Positions 7,134-14,594 of a stretch of 14,853 bases of DNA are shown in pieces. The notes beneath the pieces are model-generated. The model was given only the letters and a program-made list of their open reading frames with translations. It was not told the origin of the DNA and did not search any database. Both the position numbers and the translations under genes were made by a program. The first letter of the stretch is position 1; every line of letters starts with the position of its first letter. Source of the stretch: Pseudomonadota bacterium (GTDB lineage: Bacteria; Pseudomonadota; Alphaproteobacteria; UBA828; JAPUJA01); the NCBI GenBank assembly GCA_027296525.1, contig JAPUJA010000173.1, positions 1-14,853 on the forward strand, in the 5' to 3' direction.

Positions 7134-7923
7134 GTTGGCTCTTGGGCTGACAAACGGGCCGTGCGCTGGCGGATCTGATGAACTCGACGATGTCCATCGC
7201 GGCCTCGTTATCGGAAAACATCTCCGAGACATCCGACAACCGTTCGGCCATCGTCCCCTCCTGGGCAAAGAGAAGCCTGTAGGCATTGCGCAAGACGTGA
7301 ATCATCTCGCGCGAAAATCCCCGGCGCTTGAGCCCGACGAGGTTGAGGCCGGTCAAATGCGCGCGATCACCCACCACGGAGCCATAAGGAATGACGTCGT
7401 TCTCAACGCCTGAGAGCCCTCCGACGATGGCGTGCGCCCCGATCCGAACGAATTGATGCACGGCGGCAAGACCCCCGAGGATCGCGTAATCGCCGACCGA
7501 CACATGCCCGCCGAGGGTGGCATTGTTCGCCATCACAACGTGGTCTCCGATCGTACAGTCGTGAGCGACATGGGAGGTCATCATGAAGAGAGAATTGTCG
7601 CCCACCTTGGTGAGCATTCCGCCTCCGCTCGTACCGGGATTCATCGTTACGTATTCGCGAATCACATTATTGTGGCCGATCTCGAGCGCGGAGGGCTCAC
7701 CCGCATATTTCATATCCTGCGGGTCCAAGCCTATCGAGGCGAAGGGAAAGATCTTCGTGTTCTCGCCGATCCGTGTGTGCCCGCCGACGACGACATGGGA
7801 GTGAAGCGTGATGCCGGAGGCGAGCGTGACGTCAGGACCCAAGACACAGTATGGGCCGATATAGACGTCATCGGCGATCCTGGCCTTCGGATCTACGATC
7901 GCCGTCGGATGGATGTCCGTCAT
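7123..7923 (-). CDS. lpxA: LpxA, acyl-ACP:UDP-GlcNAc O-acyltransferase
   Basis: LpxA transfers a 3-hydroxyacyl chain from ACP to the 3-OH of UDP-GlcNAc, the first step of lipid A synthesis. The 266-residue protein opens with left-handed beta-helix hexapeptide repeats from about residue 5 to 185 (for example HPTAIV, ARIADD, YIGPYC). His121 in SHVAHDCTIGD matches the catalytic base of the E. coli enzyme. The segment GLKRRGFSREMI (197-208) starts the C-terminal helical region and is highly conserved. The ATG abuts the fabZ TGA with no intervening base, so it is probably translated by ribosomes finishing fabZ. Confidence 0.97.
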   Translation of the reverse strand: MTDIHPTAIVDPKARIADDVYIGPYCVLGPDVTLASGITLHSHVVVGGHTRIGENTKIFPFASIGLDPQDMKYAGEPSALEIGHNNVIREYVTMNPGTSGGGMLTKVGDNSLFMMTSHVAHDCTIGDHVVMANNATLGGHVSVGDYAILGGLAAVHQFVRIGAHAIVGGLSGVENDVIPYGSVVGDRAHLTGLNLVGLKRRGFSREMIHVLRNAYRLLFAQEGTMAERLSDVSEMFSDNEAAMDIVEFIRSASARPVCQPKSQRAA

Positions 7924-8394
7924 TCAATCACTCGAGATCATCGCTGAATAAGTTGCCTCCGCCACAATCGCTCCATCGACCTTCGCTTCACCTTTAAATT
8001 TCCAGACATTCGCCCGCTTGTGGATCTTTTTGACTTCGACCCGCAGGCAATCACCCGGCTCGACGGGTTGACGGAAACGTGCATGCTCGATGGACATGAA
8101 ATAGACGATCTTTCCCTCGGCGCTTGGCCCCAGTGTGTAAACCACGAGCGCAGCCGCGGTTTGCGCCATTGCCTCTATGATGAGGACGCCGGGCATGACC
8201 GGCTTATCGGGGAAGTGCCCCTGAAAATGCGGTTCGTTGATCGTGACATTTTTTTCGCCGACGGCGCTCTCGCCTGGGATCAAATCGACGATGCGGTCGA
8301 TCATGAGGAACGGGTAGCGATGGGGGATCAATCGCATGATCTGGGAGATATCGATCTCCTCGACAGGAGGGTGCGCTAAAGCGGCGTCTTTCAA
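7924..8394 (-). CDS. fabZ: FabZ, 3-hydroxyacyl-ACP dehydratase
   Basis: FabZ dehydrates 3-hydroxyacyl-ACP during fatty acid elongation. It competes with LpxA and LpxD for the same substrate, which explains its usual place between them. The 156-residue hot-dog-fold protein has RLIPHRYPFLMIDR (21-34), the catalytic His60 in PHFQGHFPDKPVMPG and Glu74 in VLIIEAMAQ. The start is a TTG: there is no ATG or GTG before residue 20, and starting at that ATG would cut off the conserved N-terminal strand. A perfect AGGAGG sits 8 nt upstream of the TTG, inside the last codons of lpxD. lpxD ends TAG, one AAA codon follows, then the TTG, all in one frame. Confidence 0.96.
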   Translation of the reverse strand: MKDAALAHPPVEEIDISQIMRLIPHRYPFLMIDRIVDLIPGESAVGEKNVTINEPHFQGHFPDKPVMPGVLIIEAMAQTAAALVVYTLGPSAEGKIVYFMSIEHARFRQPVEPGDCLRVEVKKIHKRANVWKFKGEAKVDGAIVAEATYSAMISSD

Positions 8395-8397
8395 TTT

Positions 8398-9420
8398 CTA
8401 CGCCTCCTTCTTCTCCGCCAACCGTGCAAGACGAATGTTCTGCCGGTGCCAGTCGCGTATCGGAACGGCCGGGCTGCCGCCCATGATAGTGCCCGGCGCG
8501 ATATCGCGCATCACCCCGCTTTGGGCTGCGATTCGCGCCCCCGCCCCGATCTTGAGATGTCCGGTCAATCCCGCCTGCCCCCCGATGAACACGTAATCTT
8601 CGATCTTCGTGCTGCCGGAAATCCCCACCTGAGCCACGATGACGCATCCCGGTCCAAGCTGAACGTTATGAGCAATCTGGACCAAATTGTCGATCATGCA
8701 GCGCTCGCCGATGATGGTATCAGGCCCGCTGCCCCGATCAACGGTGCTGTTGGCGCCGATCTCCACATCGTCGCCGATGATCACGCGACCGAGTTGCGGG
8801 ACCTTGAGATGCTCGGCCGGATCGGGCGCGAAGCCGAAGCCGTCCTGGCCGATCCGCGCGCCCGAGTAAATCGCCACCCGATGCCCGACCAGGCTGTTGA
8901 AGATCGCCGCGCCCGTGCCCACGCGGCAGTCGTCCCCCATCACCACGCCGGGGCCGATCACCGCATTCGTCCCAATCCAAGCGCGCGCCCCGATCTCGGC
9001 ACGCGATCCGATCACGGCGCCAGACTCGACGCGACAATCCGGTCCGAGCCGTGCCTCCGGATCGATGTCCGCCCGGGGCGATATCCCGGGTTCGAGCCGA
9101 TGCGGCGGATGGAAAGCCCGCGCCGCGTGGGCGTAAGCCGGATAGGGTTTCTCGGTAAGCAGCAGAGCCATCCCCCGTGGCGCCCGAGCTGCGAATTCCG
9201 GATGAACGATGCACGCCCCGGCTGCGCTGTTCGCGAAAACATCAACATAATCCTTGTTGTCGAGAAACGACAGCTCGTCGGAACCCGCGCGATCGAGCGG
9301 TGCGACATCGACGATCTGCTTCCCGGGATCGGCATCATCGCTCAGCTTCGTCTTGGCGAGCTGCGCGATCTCGCCCAGGCTGAAGGGGCCCGCGTTCGTA
9401 TAGAAGCGCGGATCCGTCAT
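8398..9420 (-). CDS. lpxD: LpxD, UDP-3-O-acylglucosamine N-acyltransferase
   Basis: LpxD adds the second 3-hydroxyacyl chain, to the 2-amino group of UDP-3-O-acylglucosamine, in lipid A synthesis. The 340-residue length is typical. Residues 1-105 form the uridine-binding N-terminal domain (DELSFLDNKDYVD at 48-60). Hexapeptide repeats run from about 110 to 315 (PRADID, ARLGPD, AVIGSR and so on). The catalytic His251 lies in NLVQIAHNVQLG, and GQDGFGFAPD (191-200) is a strongly conserved family segment. The C-terminal basic helix (about 323-339) contacts ACP in homologues. The ATG is preceded by GGAGAAG at about 8-11 nt. The gap from skp is 2 nt. Confidence 0.97.
   Translation of the reverse strand: MTDPRFYTNAGPFSLGEIAQLAKTKLSDDADPGKQIVDVAPLDRAGSDELSFLDNKDYVDVFANSAAGACIVHPEFAARAPRGMALLLTEKPYPAYAHAARAFHPPHRLEPGISPRADIDPEARLGPDCRVESGAVIGSRAEIGARAWIGTNAVIGPGVVMGDDCRVGTGAAIFNSLVGHRVAIYSGARIGQDGFGFAPDPAEHLKVPQLGRVIIGDDVEIGANSTVDRGSGPDTIIGERCMIDNLVQIAHNVQLGPGCVIVAQVGISGSTKIEDYVFIGGQAGLTGHLKIGAGARIAAQSGVMRDIAPGTIMGGSPAVPIRDWHRQNIRLARLAEKKEA
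8403..8408 (-). promoter_or_regulatory. Strong ribosome binding site fixing the fabZ TTG start
   Basis: AGGAGG on the minus strand lies 8 nt before the TTG at 8394-8392. It overlaps the final Lys-Glu-Ala codons of lpxD. It is one of the few perfect Shine-Dalgarno sequences in the block and supports the non-ATG start. Confidence 0.75.
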
Positions 9421-9422
9421 CG

Positions 9423-9983
9423 TTAATTCTTCTCCAACACGACTTGGACGTGCGGCAATCGTTCGTTGAGCCGACGCAGAACCTCTTCCGATATGACAAG
9501 TTGATCGGACGCGTAGATCAAGGTGGAGCTCGGAACGACAAGGGTATAACCCCGCTCCCGCGCGAGGTCCGAAATGACGCCGTAGACGACTTGCTTGACC
9601 TCGTTCAGGGCCCTCATCTCGGCGCGTTTGATCAGCCCATTGATGCGTCTCTCCTTCGCCTGAATCTCTCTCACGCGGCGCTCGAAGTCGTGGGCCTTCT
9701 CCGCAAACGCTTCCGGCGACAGGATGGTCTTCTGCCGGTTAAGCTCTTCGTTGAGGACGCTGAGCTCCCCTTCCTCCTTGTCGAGCTCCGCCTGGTATTT
9801 GTCTCGGATCGCGACCAATTGCTGAGCCACGCTCTTGGACGCCTCCGACTCGTTGATGAGCGCCTCGTATTCGACCACGGCGATGATGGGGCTGGGAACG
9901 CCTTGCGCCTCGCCCCGCGTCGCGAGAGGCAGATCGGCGAGCAGAAAAACGAGCGTCAGCGTGACAAGAACGAAGAGCCGCAT
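9423..9983 (-). CDS. skp: Skp/OmpH-like periplasmic chaperone
   Basis: Skp-type proteins hold unfolded outer-membrane proteins in the periplasm on their way to BamA. The 186-residue precursor has a signal peptide: MRLF, then a hydrophobic core at 4-19, with likely cleavage around 25-28 near GEAQG. IAVVEYEALINES (34-46) is the family's first strand and turn. Residues 47-125 are a highly charged coiled-coil hairpin, the arms of the jellyfish-shaped trimer, with KYQAELDKEEGELSVLNEEL at 62-81. The C-terminal part returns to the body domain (YTLVVPSSTLIYASDQLVIS). Sequence conservation in this family is low, so assignment rests on architecture and on position directly after bamA, 3 nt away. Confidence 0.9.
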   Translation of the reverse strand: MRLFVLVTLTLVFLLADLPLATRGEAQGVPSPIIAVVEYEALINESEASKSVAQQLVAIRDKYQAELDKEEGELSVLNEELNRQKTILSPEAFAEKAHDFERRVREIQAKERRINGLIKRAEMRALNEVKQVVYGVISDLARERGYTLVVPSSTLIYASDQLVISEEVLRRLNERLPHVQVVLEKN

Positions 9984-9986
9984 GGC

Positions 9987-12326
9987 TTAGAAACGCGTCC
10001 CGAAGCTGAACCTGAAGAGCTCCGTATCGTCAAAATTCTCTTTGACGACCGCTTGGGTGACGTCGATGCCGACCGGCCCGAACGGTGACAGATAGGACGC
10101 GCCGATACCGACACCGACCCGCGGCGACGCATTGTCGACAAGCTCCGGCCCCGATTCATCGATATTGGTCAAGGTGCCGATATCGCTGAACACCCGTCCC
10201 TTCACGGGAAAATCGCGCGGCAAGAAGCCAAAAGGAAAACCCAGCTGGAAGCTCAGCACGCCGTAGAGGTTCCCGCCCAAGGCATCGTCGGTCACGATAT
10301 CCCGCGGGCCGATGCCCGCCGTATCGAAGCCGCGCAGACGCGTGCCGCCGATGAAAAATCGGTCGGAAATATTCACGTCTTCGCCCAGGCCGAAAATATA
10401 GCCGGACGACAAGGCGAAACGGCCGATCCAGTCCTCGGCAAACGGGTAGTAATACTGGTAATCAAGCTCGTGCCGGAGCCAATGCACGTCGCCACCCAGC
10501 CCCGCAACATCTTGCTGCAGCTGAACACTGTAGCCTTCGGTCGGTGTGTTGAAGCTGTCGAGCCGATCATAGATGAAGGTCTGGCCGATCGATGAGGTCA
10601 GAGTCTTTCCCTCTTGATCCCGGATAAACCGAGAGGCGAAGGCATCGACATCGGTGATATCGACCTGGCGAAGCTTGTAGCGCAGAGAATGGCGGAGCCA
10701 TTCCGTGATCGAATAGCCCAAGCGGAGGCCCGCGCCGAGCTCCTCTTGATCGAAGGACGACTCCGTCTGAAAATCCGTGACACGGCGAAAAAGATCGCCG
10801 CCCAAAGTGATATCCCGGCCGAGGAAATAGGGTTCCGTGAAACCGATGTCGGCGAACAGCCGCCTTGAGGAAATACTCGCACGGGCGCGCAACTTCTGGC
10901 CCCGACCGAGAAAATTGCTCTCCGCGACGCCGATATCGATCAATGGACCGTCGAATGTCGAGAACCCGGCGCCAAAATTGAGCTGCCCGGTAGCCTGCTC
11001 TTGGACCTTCACCGTGATGATGGTCTGATCGGCCGCATCGCCGGGCTCCGCCTTCACCTCGACATTCGCGAAGAACCCCAGATTGCGGACACGCCGCTCG
11101 GAGCGCCGGTATCTCGCCGTGTTGAAGGCGTCTCCCTCCGCCAACCGGAACTCGCGCCGGATAACCTTGTCCAAGGTCCGCACGTTTCCGCTAATGTCGA
11201 TCCGTTGAACATACACACGCGGCGCCTCTCCAATGTCGTAGGTCACGTCGATCACGCGTTTCTCGCTATCCCGCTTCACGCGCGGTTCAATGTCGATGAA
11301 CGCATAGCCTTGATTGCCGAGGGCATCCGTCATGGCTTGAATTGACGCCTCGATCTCATCGGCGTCGTACCAGTCACCCGGCTCGCTGCTTATCAGAGCC
11401 CGCAACTCCTCGATACCAACGCCACCCGGCCCACGTCGAGCGATCGCCTCGTCCGCCGCCTCGGACGGCTCTGCCGCGTCAAGTGGGATCGCGCTCTTCA
11501 GATCCATTTTCCCGAAGCGGTAGCGCTCGCCCTCTTCGAGCGCAAAGGTGATGAAGAACACCCCCCGGTCCTGTGTCAGCTCCGCGACGGCCGAAACGAC
11601 CCGAAAGTCCGCGTAACCGTTCTTGAGGTAGAAGCGACGCAGAAGTTCGCGATCGAACGTCAGGCGATCCGGATCGTAGGTATCGTCCGTCGACAAGAAA
11701 CGCCACCATGCCGACTCCGTCGTCTGTATCTCGCTCCTCAGCTCCTTGTCGGAGAACCGCCGGTTCCCCACGAAGGCGATTTTCTTGATTTGGGTGACAG
11801 GACCCTCGTCGATCTCGAACACGAGATTCACGCGGTTCTGGGTAAGCTGAATCACCTTGGGCTCGACCGTCGCCGCAAAACGCCCGCTGCGGCGATAGAT
11901 CTCGAGCATCCGCTGCACGTCCGACTGGACACGGGTGACGGTATAGACCATGCGGGGTCGAAGTTGGACCTCCCCCTCAAGCAGCTCATCGCCGATCTCG
12001 TCGTTTCCTTCGAACGCCACTTGGTTGATGATCGGATTTTCGATCACACGTACGACGAGTGAGTCCCCGACGCGGTCGATCGCAACATCGCGAAACAAGC
12101 CCGTGGCAAACAAGGTCTTCAGCGAGTCGTCGACGACGCGCGGATCAAACCGATCGCCGACCCGAATGGTCATGTAGGAACGAATCGTCTCTCCCTCGAT
12201 CCGCTCATTTCCCTCGACGACGATGCTCTCCACACGCCCGGAGCCCTCGCTGCTTTGGCCGGAGGCCGATGTCGCCAGGGCCAACGCGACATGGAGCGCA
12301 ATCACCAGAGCCAGGATGGCGCGCAT
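9987..12326 (-). CDS. bamA: BamA, outer-membrane beta-barrel assembly protein
   Basis: BamA is the central Omp85 component that folds beta-barrel proteins into the outer membrane. The 779-residue precursor has a signal peptide (1-24, MRAILALVIALHVALALA then ASGQ). Five POTRA domains cover about 31-97, 98-175, 178-266, 267-369 and 370-445. The 16-strand barrel spans about 448-779 and ends in the aromatic-rich FRFSFGTRF, whose last Phe is the usual outer-membrane signal. The lid-loop motif is RGF at 665-667 in GGTRLRGFDTAG. POTRA4 carries an Ala/Glu-rich insert (about 283-304, AAEPSEAADEAIARR), longer than I would expect from E. coli. The ATG at 12326 was chosen over upstream in-frame starts because a signal peptide begins there, with GGGGAG 10-11 nt before it. 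The gap from rseP is 31 nt. Confidence 0.97.
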   Translation of the reverse strand: MRAILALVIALHVALALATSASGQSSEGSGRVESIVVEGNERIEGETIRSYMTIRVGDRFDPRVVDDSLKTLFATGLFRDVAIDRVGDSLVVRVIENPIINQVAFEGNDEIGDELLEGEVQLRPRMVYTVTRVQSDVQRMLEIYRRSGRFAATVEPKVIQLTQNRVNLVFEIDEGPVTQIKKIAFVGNRRFSDKELRSEIQTTESAWWRFLSTDDTYDPDRLTFDRELLRRFYLKNGYADFRVVSAVAELTQDRGVFFITFALEEGERYRFGKMDLKSAIPLDAAEPSEAADEAIARRGPGGVGIEELRALISSEPGDWYDADEIEASIQAMTDALGNQGYAFIDIEPRVKRDSEKRVIDVTYDIGEAPRVYVQRIDISGNVRTLDKVIRREFRLAEGDAFNTARYRRSERRVRNLGFFANVEVKAEPGDAADQTIITVKVQEQATGQLNFGAGFSTFDGPLIDIGVAESNFLGRGQKLRARASISSRRLFADIGFTEPYFLGRDITLGGDLFRRVTDFQTESSFDQEELGAGLRLGYSITEWLRHSLRYKLRQVDITDVDAFASRFIRDQEGKTLTSSIGQTFIYDRLDSFNTPTEGYSVQLQQDVAGLGGDVHWLRHELDYQYYYPFAEDWIGRFALSSGYIFGLGEDVNISDRFFIGGTRLRGFDTAGIGPRDIVTDDALGGNLYGVLSFQLGFPFGFLPRDFPVKGRVFSDIGTLTNIDESGPELVDNASPRVGVGIGASYLSPFGPVGIDVTQAVVKENFDDTELFRFSFGTRF

Positions 12327-12357
12327 ATCCAGCGATTCTCCCCGACCCCGCGCCGCC

Positions 12358-13491
12358 TTATGAGAAGAGGTTCTCGACGAAGTCGAAGATGCCCAAATGC
12401 CGGAAATCGTTGTAAAGAACAAACCCGACCAAACAGACGATCACGGCGAATCCGAACCGAAAGATCATCTCCTGAGCCCGCGGCCCCAACGGCCTCCCTC
12501 GCGCCGCTTCGATCCCGTAAAAGAAGAGATGGCCGCCATCGAGCAGCGGGATCGGAAACAGATTGATCAAGCCCAAGCTAATCGACAAGACCGCCGTGAA
12601 GAAGATCAGATTGGGCAAGCCCTGTTTCGCCATTTCCCCCGAGAATTGGGCGATCCGGATCGGCCCGCTCAATTCCTCGGTGCTTCGGCTGCCCACGATC
12701 ATTTGGCCCACGGCCTTGAGCACCTCGAAGCTGTAGATGAATGTGTGCCGAGCACCGAGCCACACGGCGGTCGCCGGATCCTGGCGCTCGAAAATGACGC
12801 TCGAGCCCTGTACGCCGATGCGCCCGATCTCGTAAGTGCCGCCCGACTCATCTGTTTGAGCAACCGACTCAGGCACGACGCTCAGCGCAACCTGCGTCTC
12901 GTCTCGCTCGACGACAATCTCCAGAGGCACGCCCGGATTACGGGTGATGATGTCCACCATGTCCTCGAAGCGCTCGATGTCGCGCCCGGCGATCGAGAGA
13001 ACGATATCCCCGGGTTCGATCCCGGCCGCCTCCGCCGGCCCGCCGGCAACGACATCGCTGACCTGTGGCGTCGTCACCCGCATCCCGACGGTCACGAACA
13101 GAATGCTCAGCAGGACAATGGCGAGGATGAAGTTGGCGATCGGGCCTGCCGAGACGATCGCCGCGCGCTGCCCGACCCGTTTGCATGTGAAAGCGACCGC
13201 CTCTTCTTCGGGCGTGAAGGACGGCACCTCGCCCTTGGGCATGCTTGCCGGATTGGTATCGCCAAACATCTTGACGTAGCCCCCGAGCGGCACGGCGCTG
13301 AACTTCCAGCGCGTCCCGCGGCGATCCGTCAGGCCGAAAAGCTCGCGTCCGAAGCCGATCGAGAAGGTCTGGACGCGGACTCCGTTCACGCGGGCGATCA
13401 GGTAGTGCCCAAGCTCGTGGAAAAACACCACGATCGTGAGGACGACGATGAAAGACCAAGTGTATGTCCAGATTTCACCGAGGAAGTCCAT
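12358..13491 (-). CDS. rseP: RseP-type site-2 membrane metalloprotease
   Basis: RseP is an intramembrane zinc protease that cleaves anti-sigma factors and leftover signal peptides during envelope stress. The product is 377 residues. The first membrane segment carries HELGH at 25-29 with the two zinc His and catalytic Glu26. A second membrane segment lies at about 119-137. A PDZ domain covers about 142-225 (GGPAEAAGIEPGDIVLSIAGR at its core). The third zinc ligand is in NLFPIPLLDGGH (310-321, Asp318), followed by a last membrane segment at about 345-360. Only one PDZ is present, whereas the E. coli protein (about 450 residues) has two. The single-PDZ form is common in alphaproteobacteria. I chose the ATG at 13491 (MDFLGEIW); the frame upstream is Arg-rich and unlike the family. 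Confidence 0.96.
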   Translation of the reverse strand: MDFLGEIWTYTWSFIVVLTIVVFFHELGHYLIARVNGVRVQTFSIGFGRELFGLTDRRGTRWKFSAVPLGGYVKMFGDTNPASMPKGEVPSFTPEEEAVAFTCKRVGQRAAIVSAGPIANFILAIVLLSILFVTVGMRVTTPQVSDVVAGGPAEAAGIEPGDIVLSIAGRDIERFEDMVDIITRNPGVPLEIVVERDETQVALSVVPESVAQTDESGGTYEIGRIGVQGSSVIFERQDPATAVWLGARHTFIYSFEVLKAVGQMIVGSRSTEELSGPIRIAQFSGEMAKQGLPNLIFFTAVLSISLGLINLFPIPLLDGGHLFFYGIEAARGRPLGPRAQEMIFRFGFAVIVCLVGFVLYNDFRHLGIFDFVENLFS

Positions 13492-13647
13492 AGAACGGAT
13501 CCGATCGTGTTCTCCGGGTCGATAGACCCTTTGGGCGTCCGCGCGACATCGCCCGGCGCGCCCCATCCGTCGCCCGGTGCCGGGCGAAAAACCCGTCACC
13601 TGCGCCGTGCGCGCGCCCGACGCGCAGCAACGTCAAGCTCCCGGCGG

Positions 13648-13676
13648 ATTGTAGGGAGGCCACTGCACCTTGGCAA
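13648..13676 (-). promoter_or_regulatory. Sigma70-like promoter for the rseP-bamA-lpx operon
   Basis: On the minus strand, TTGCCA (13676-13671) and TACAAT (13653-13648) are separated by exactly 17 bp, and each differs from consensus by one base. Transcription would begin near 13641, leaving a leader of about 150 nt before rseP. It is the best promoter match I saw in the window, and it sits in the longest gap of the leftward block. Confidence 0.6.
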
Positions 13677-13702
13677 GCGCCGCCGGCACCGATTAACAAC
13701 TT

Positions 13703-13721
13703 GATTCCCCTAGGGATAATC
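13703..13721. other. 19-bp imperfect palindrome upstream of the rseP promoter
   Basis: The sequence GATTCCCCTAGGGATAATC matches its own reverse complement at 15 of 19 positions, around a central CCCTAGGG. It lies 27 bp upstream of the -35 element. It has no loop and no T run, so it is not a terminator. An operator is conceivable but unsupported beyond symmetry and position. Confidence 0.25.
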
Positions 13722-13748
13722 GAGCGCGCCGGAGACGCGGAACGGCCC

Positions 13749-14594
13749 TCAGGGAGCGACGGCCAGCGGGTCGCCGAAAAGCGTCCGGATCAGCCCGAGG
13801 ACAAGCGAAGCGGCGAGCAAGCTGTCAAGCCGATCGAACAGACCCCCGTGGCCCGGGATTAACTCACCGCTGTTCTTCACCCTGAACCGGCGCTTGATCG
13901 CCGACTCGATCAGATCGCCCCCTTGCGCACCGAGCGCAACGGCGAAGGCGACCGGAAGAGACAAGGCCAGGGGCGGCGGTTCGGGAAGCCAACCGACCGC
14001 CGAAAGCGCGATGCCGGCGAGCCAGGCGATGAGCAAGGCCAAAATCACCCCGCCGATCGCACCCGAGACGGTCTTTCCGGGGCTTATCCGGGGCGCGAGC
14101 CGCGCTCCTCCAACCGCCCGGCCGAGGGCATAGGCGCCGATATCACTCGCCCACACGGTCAAGAAGAGCCAGAAGACCAGCGCGCGGCCCGATTCCGGCT
14201 CGAGACGGAGCGAGAGGAGTGCGATGCAGGCCGCCGAGGGATAAAGCACGCCACATGCCGACCAGATCGGCGGAGCCCCGAATCGGTACGCCGCGGCGAG
14301 CACCGTCAGGGCGCCGCCCGCGGCCGCGCCCGCTCCCGCCCAGGGCCCCAGGAGCGAGGTCGTGGCCACCGCGCCGCCAACCGTCATCACACCCAGAATC
14401 GCGACCGGAGCGATCGTCCGGGACGAGGCCATCCGGCACCACTCGAAGACGACGCCCGCCCCGACGAGGGCGGTGACCACGGCGAACGCCGGGCCCCCAA
14501 AATAGGCGGCCGCCAGAGCCCCGGGCGCGAGGACAAGACTCGAGAGGACGCGCCGGCCGATTTCGCCGGTCCCCGCTTTAGCCACCCGTGCCAC
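13749..14594 (-). CDS. cdsA: CdsA, phosphatidate cytidylyltransferase
   Basis: CdsA makes CDP-diacylglycerol from phosphatidate and CTP, the precursor of all bacterial phospholipids. It is an inner-membrane protein. The 281 residues contain about eight hydrophobic segments, and the family motifs ASDIGAYALGR (149-159), SPGKTVSGAIGG (171-182) and the C-terminal signature at 231-257 (SAIKRRFRVKNSG, then ELIPGHGGLFDRLD). In that signature the usual Lys-Asp is Lys240-Asn241, an AAC codon read directly from the sequence. The start is a GTG at 14594, overlapping the end of uppS by 17 nt; an in-frame GTG 9 nt later is also possible. The gene ends 257 nt before rseP, and dxr, often found next, is missing. 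Confidence 0.95.
   Translation of the reverse strand: MARVAKAGTGEIGRRVLSSLVLAPGALAAAYFGGPAFAVVTALVGAGVVFEWCRMASSRTIAPVAILGVMTVGGAVATTSLLGPWAGAGAAAGGALTVLAAAYRFGAPPIWSACGVLYPSAACIALLSLRLEPESGRALVFWLFLTVWASDIGAYALGRAVGGARLAPRISPGKTVSGAIGGVILALLIAWLAGIALSAVGWLPEPPPLALSLPVAFAVALGAQGGDLIESAIKRRFRVKNSGELIPGHGGLFDRLDSLLAASLVLGLIRTLFGDPLAVAP

Noticed and set aside
7123..9420. Periodic pattern in lpxA and lpxD as possible DNA repeats
   Set aside because: The periodicity is the 18-nt coding of hexapeptide beta-helix repeats in the proteins, not a nucleotide repeat array.
12397..13704. 435-codon plus-strand frame antisense to rseP
   Set aside because: Longer than rseP but has His/Asp/Arg-rich low-complexity composition. 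RseP has HELGH, PDZ and LLDGG motifs on the other strand.
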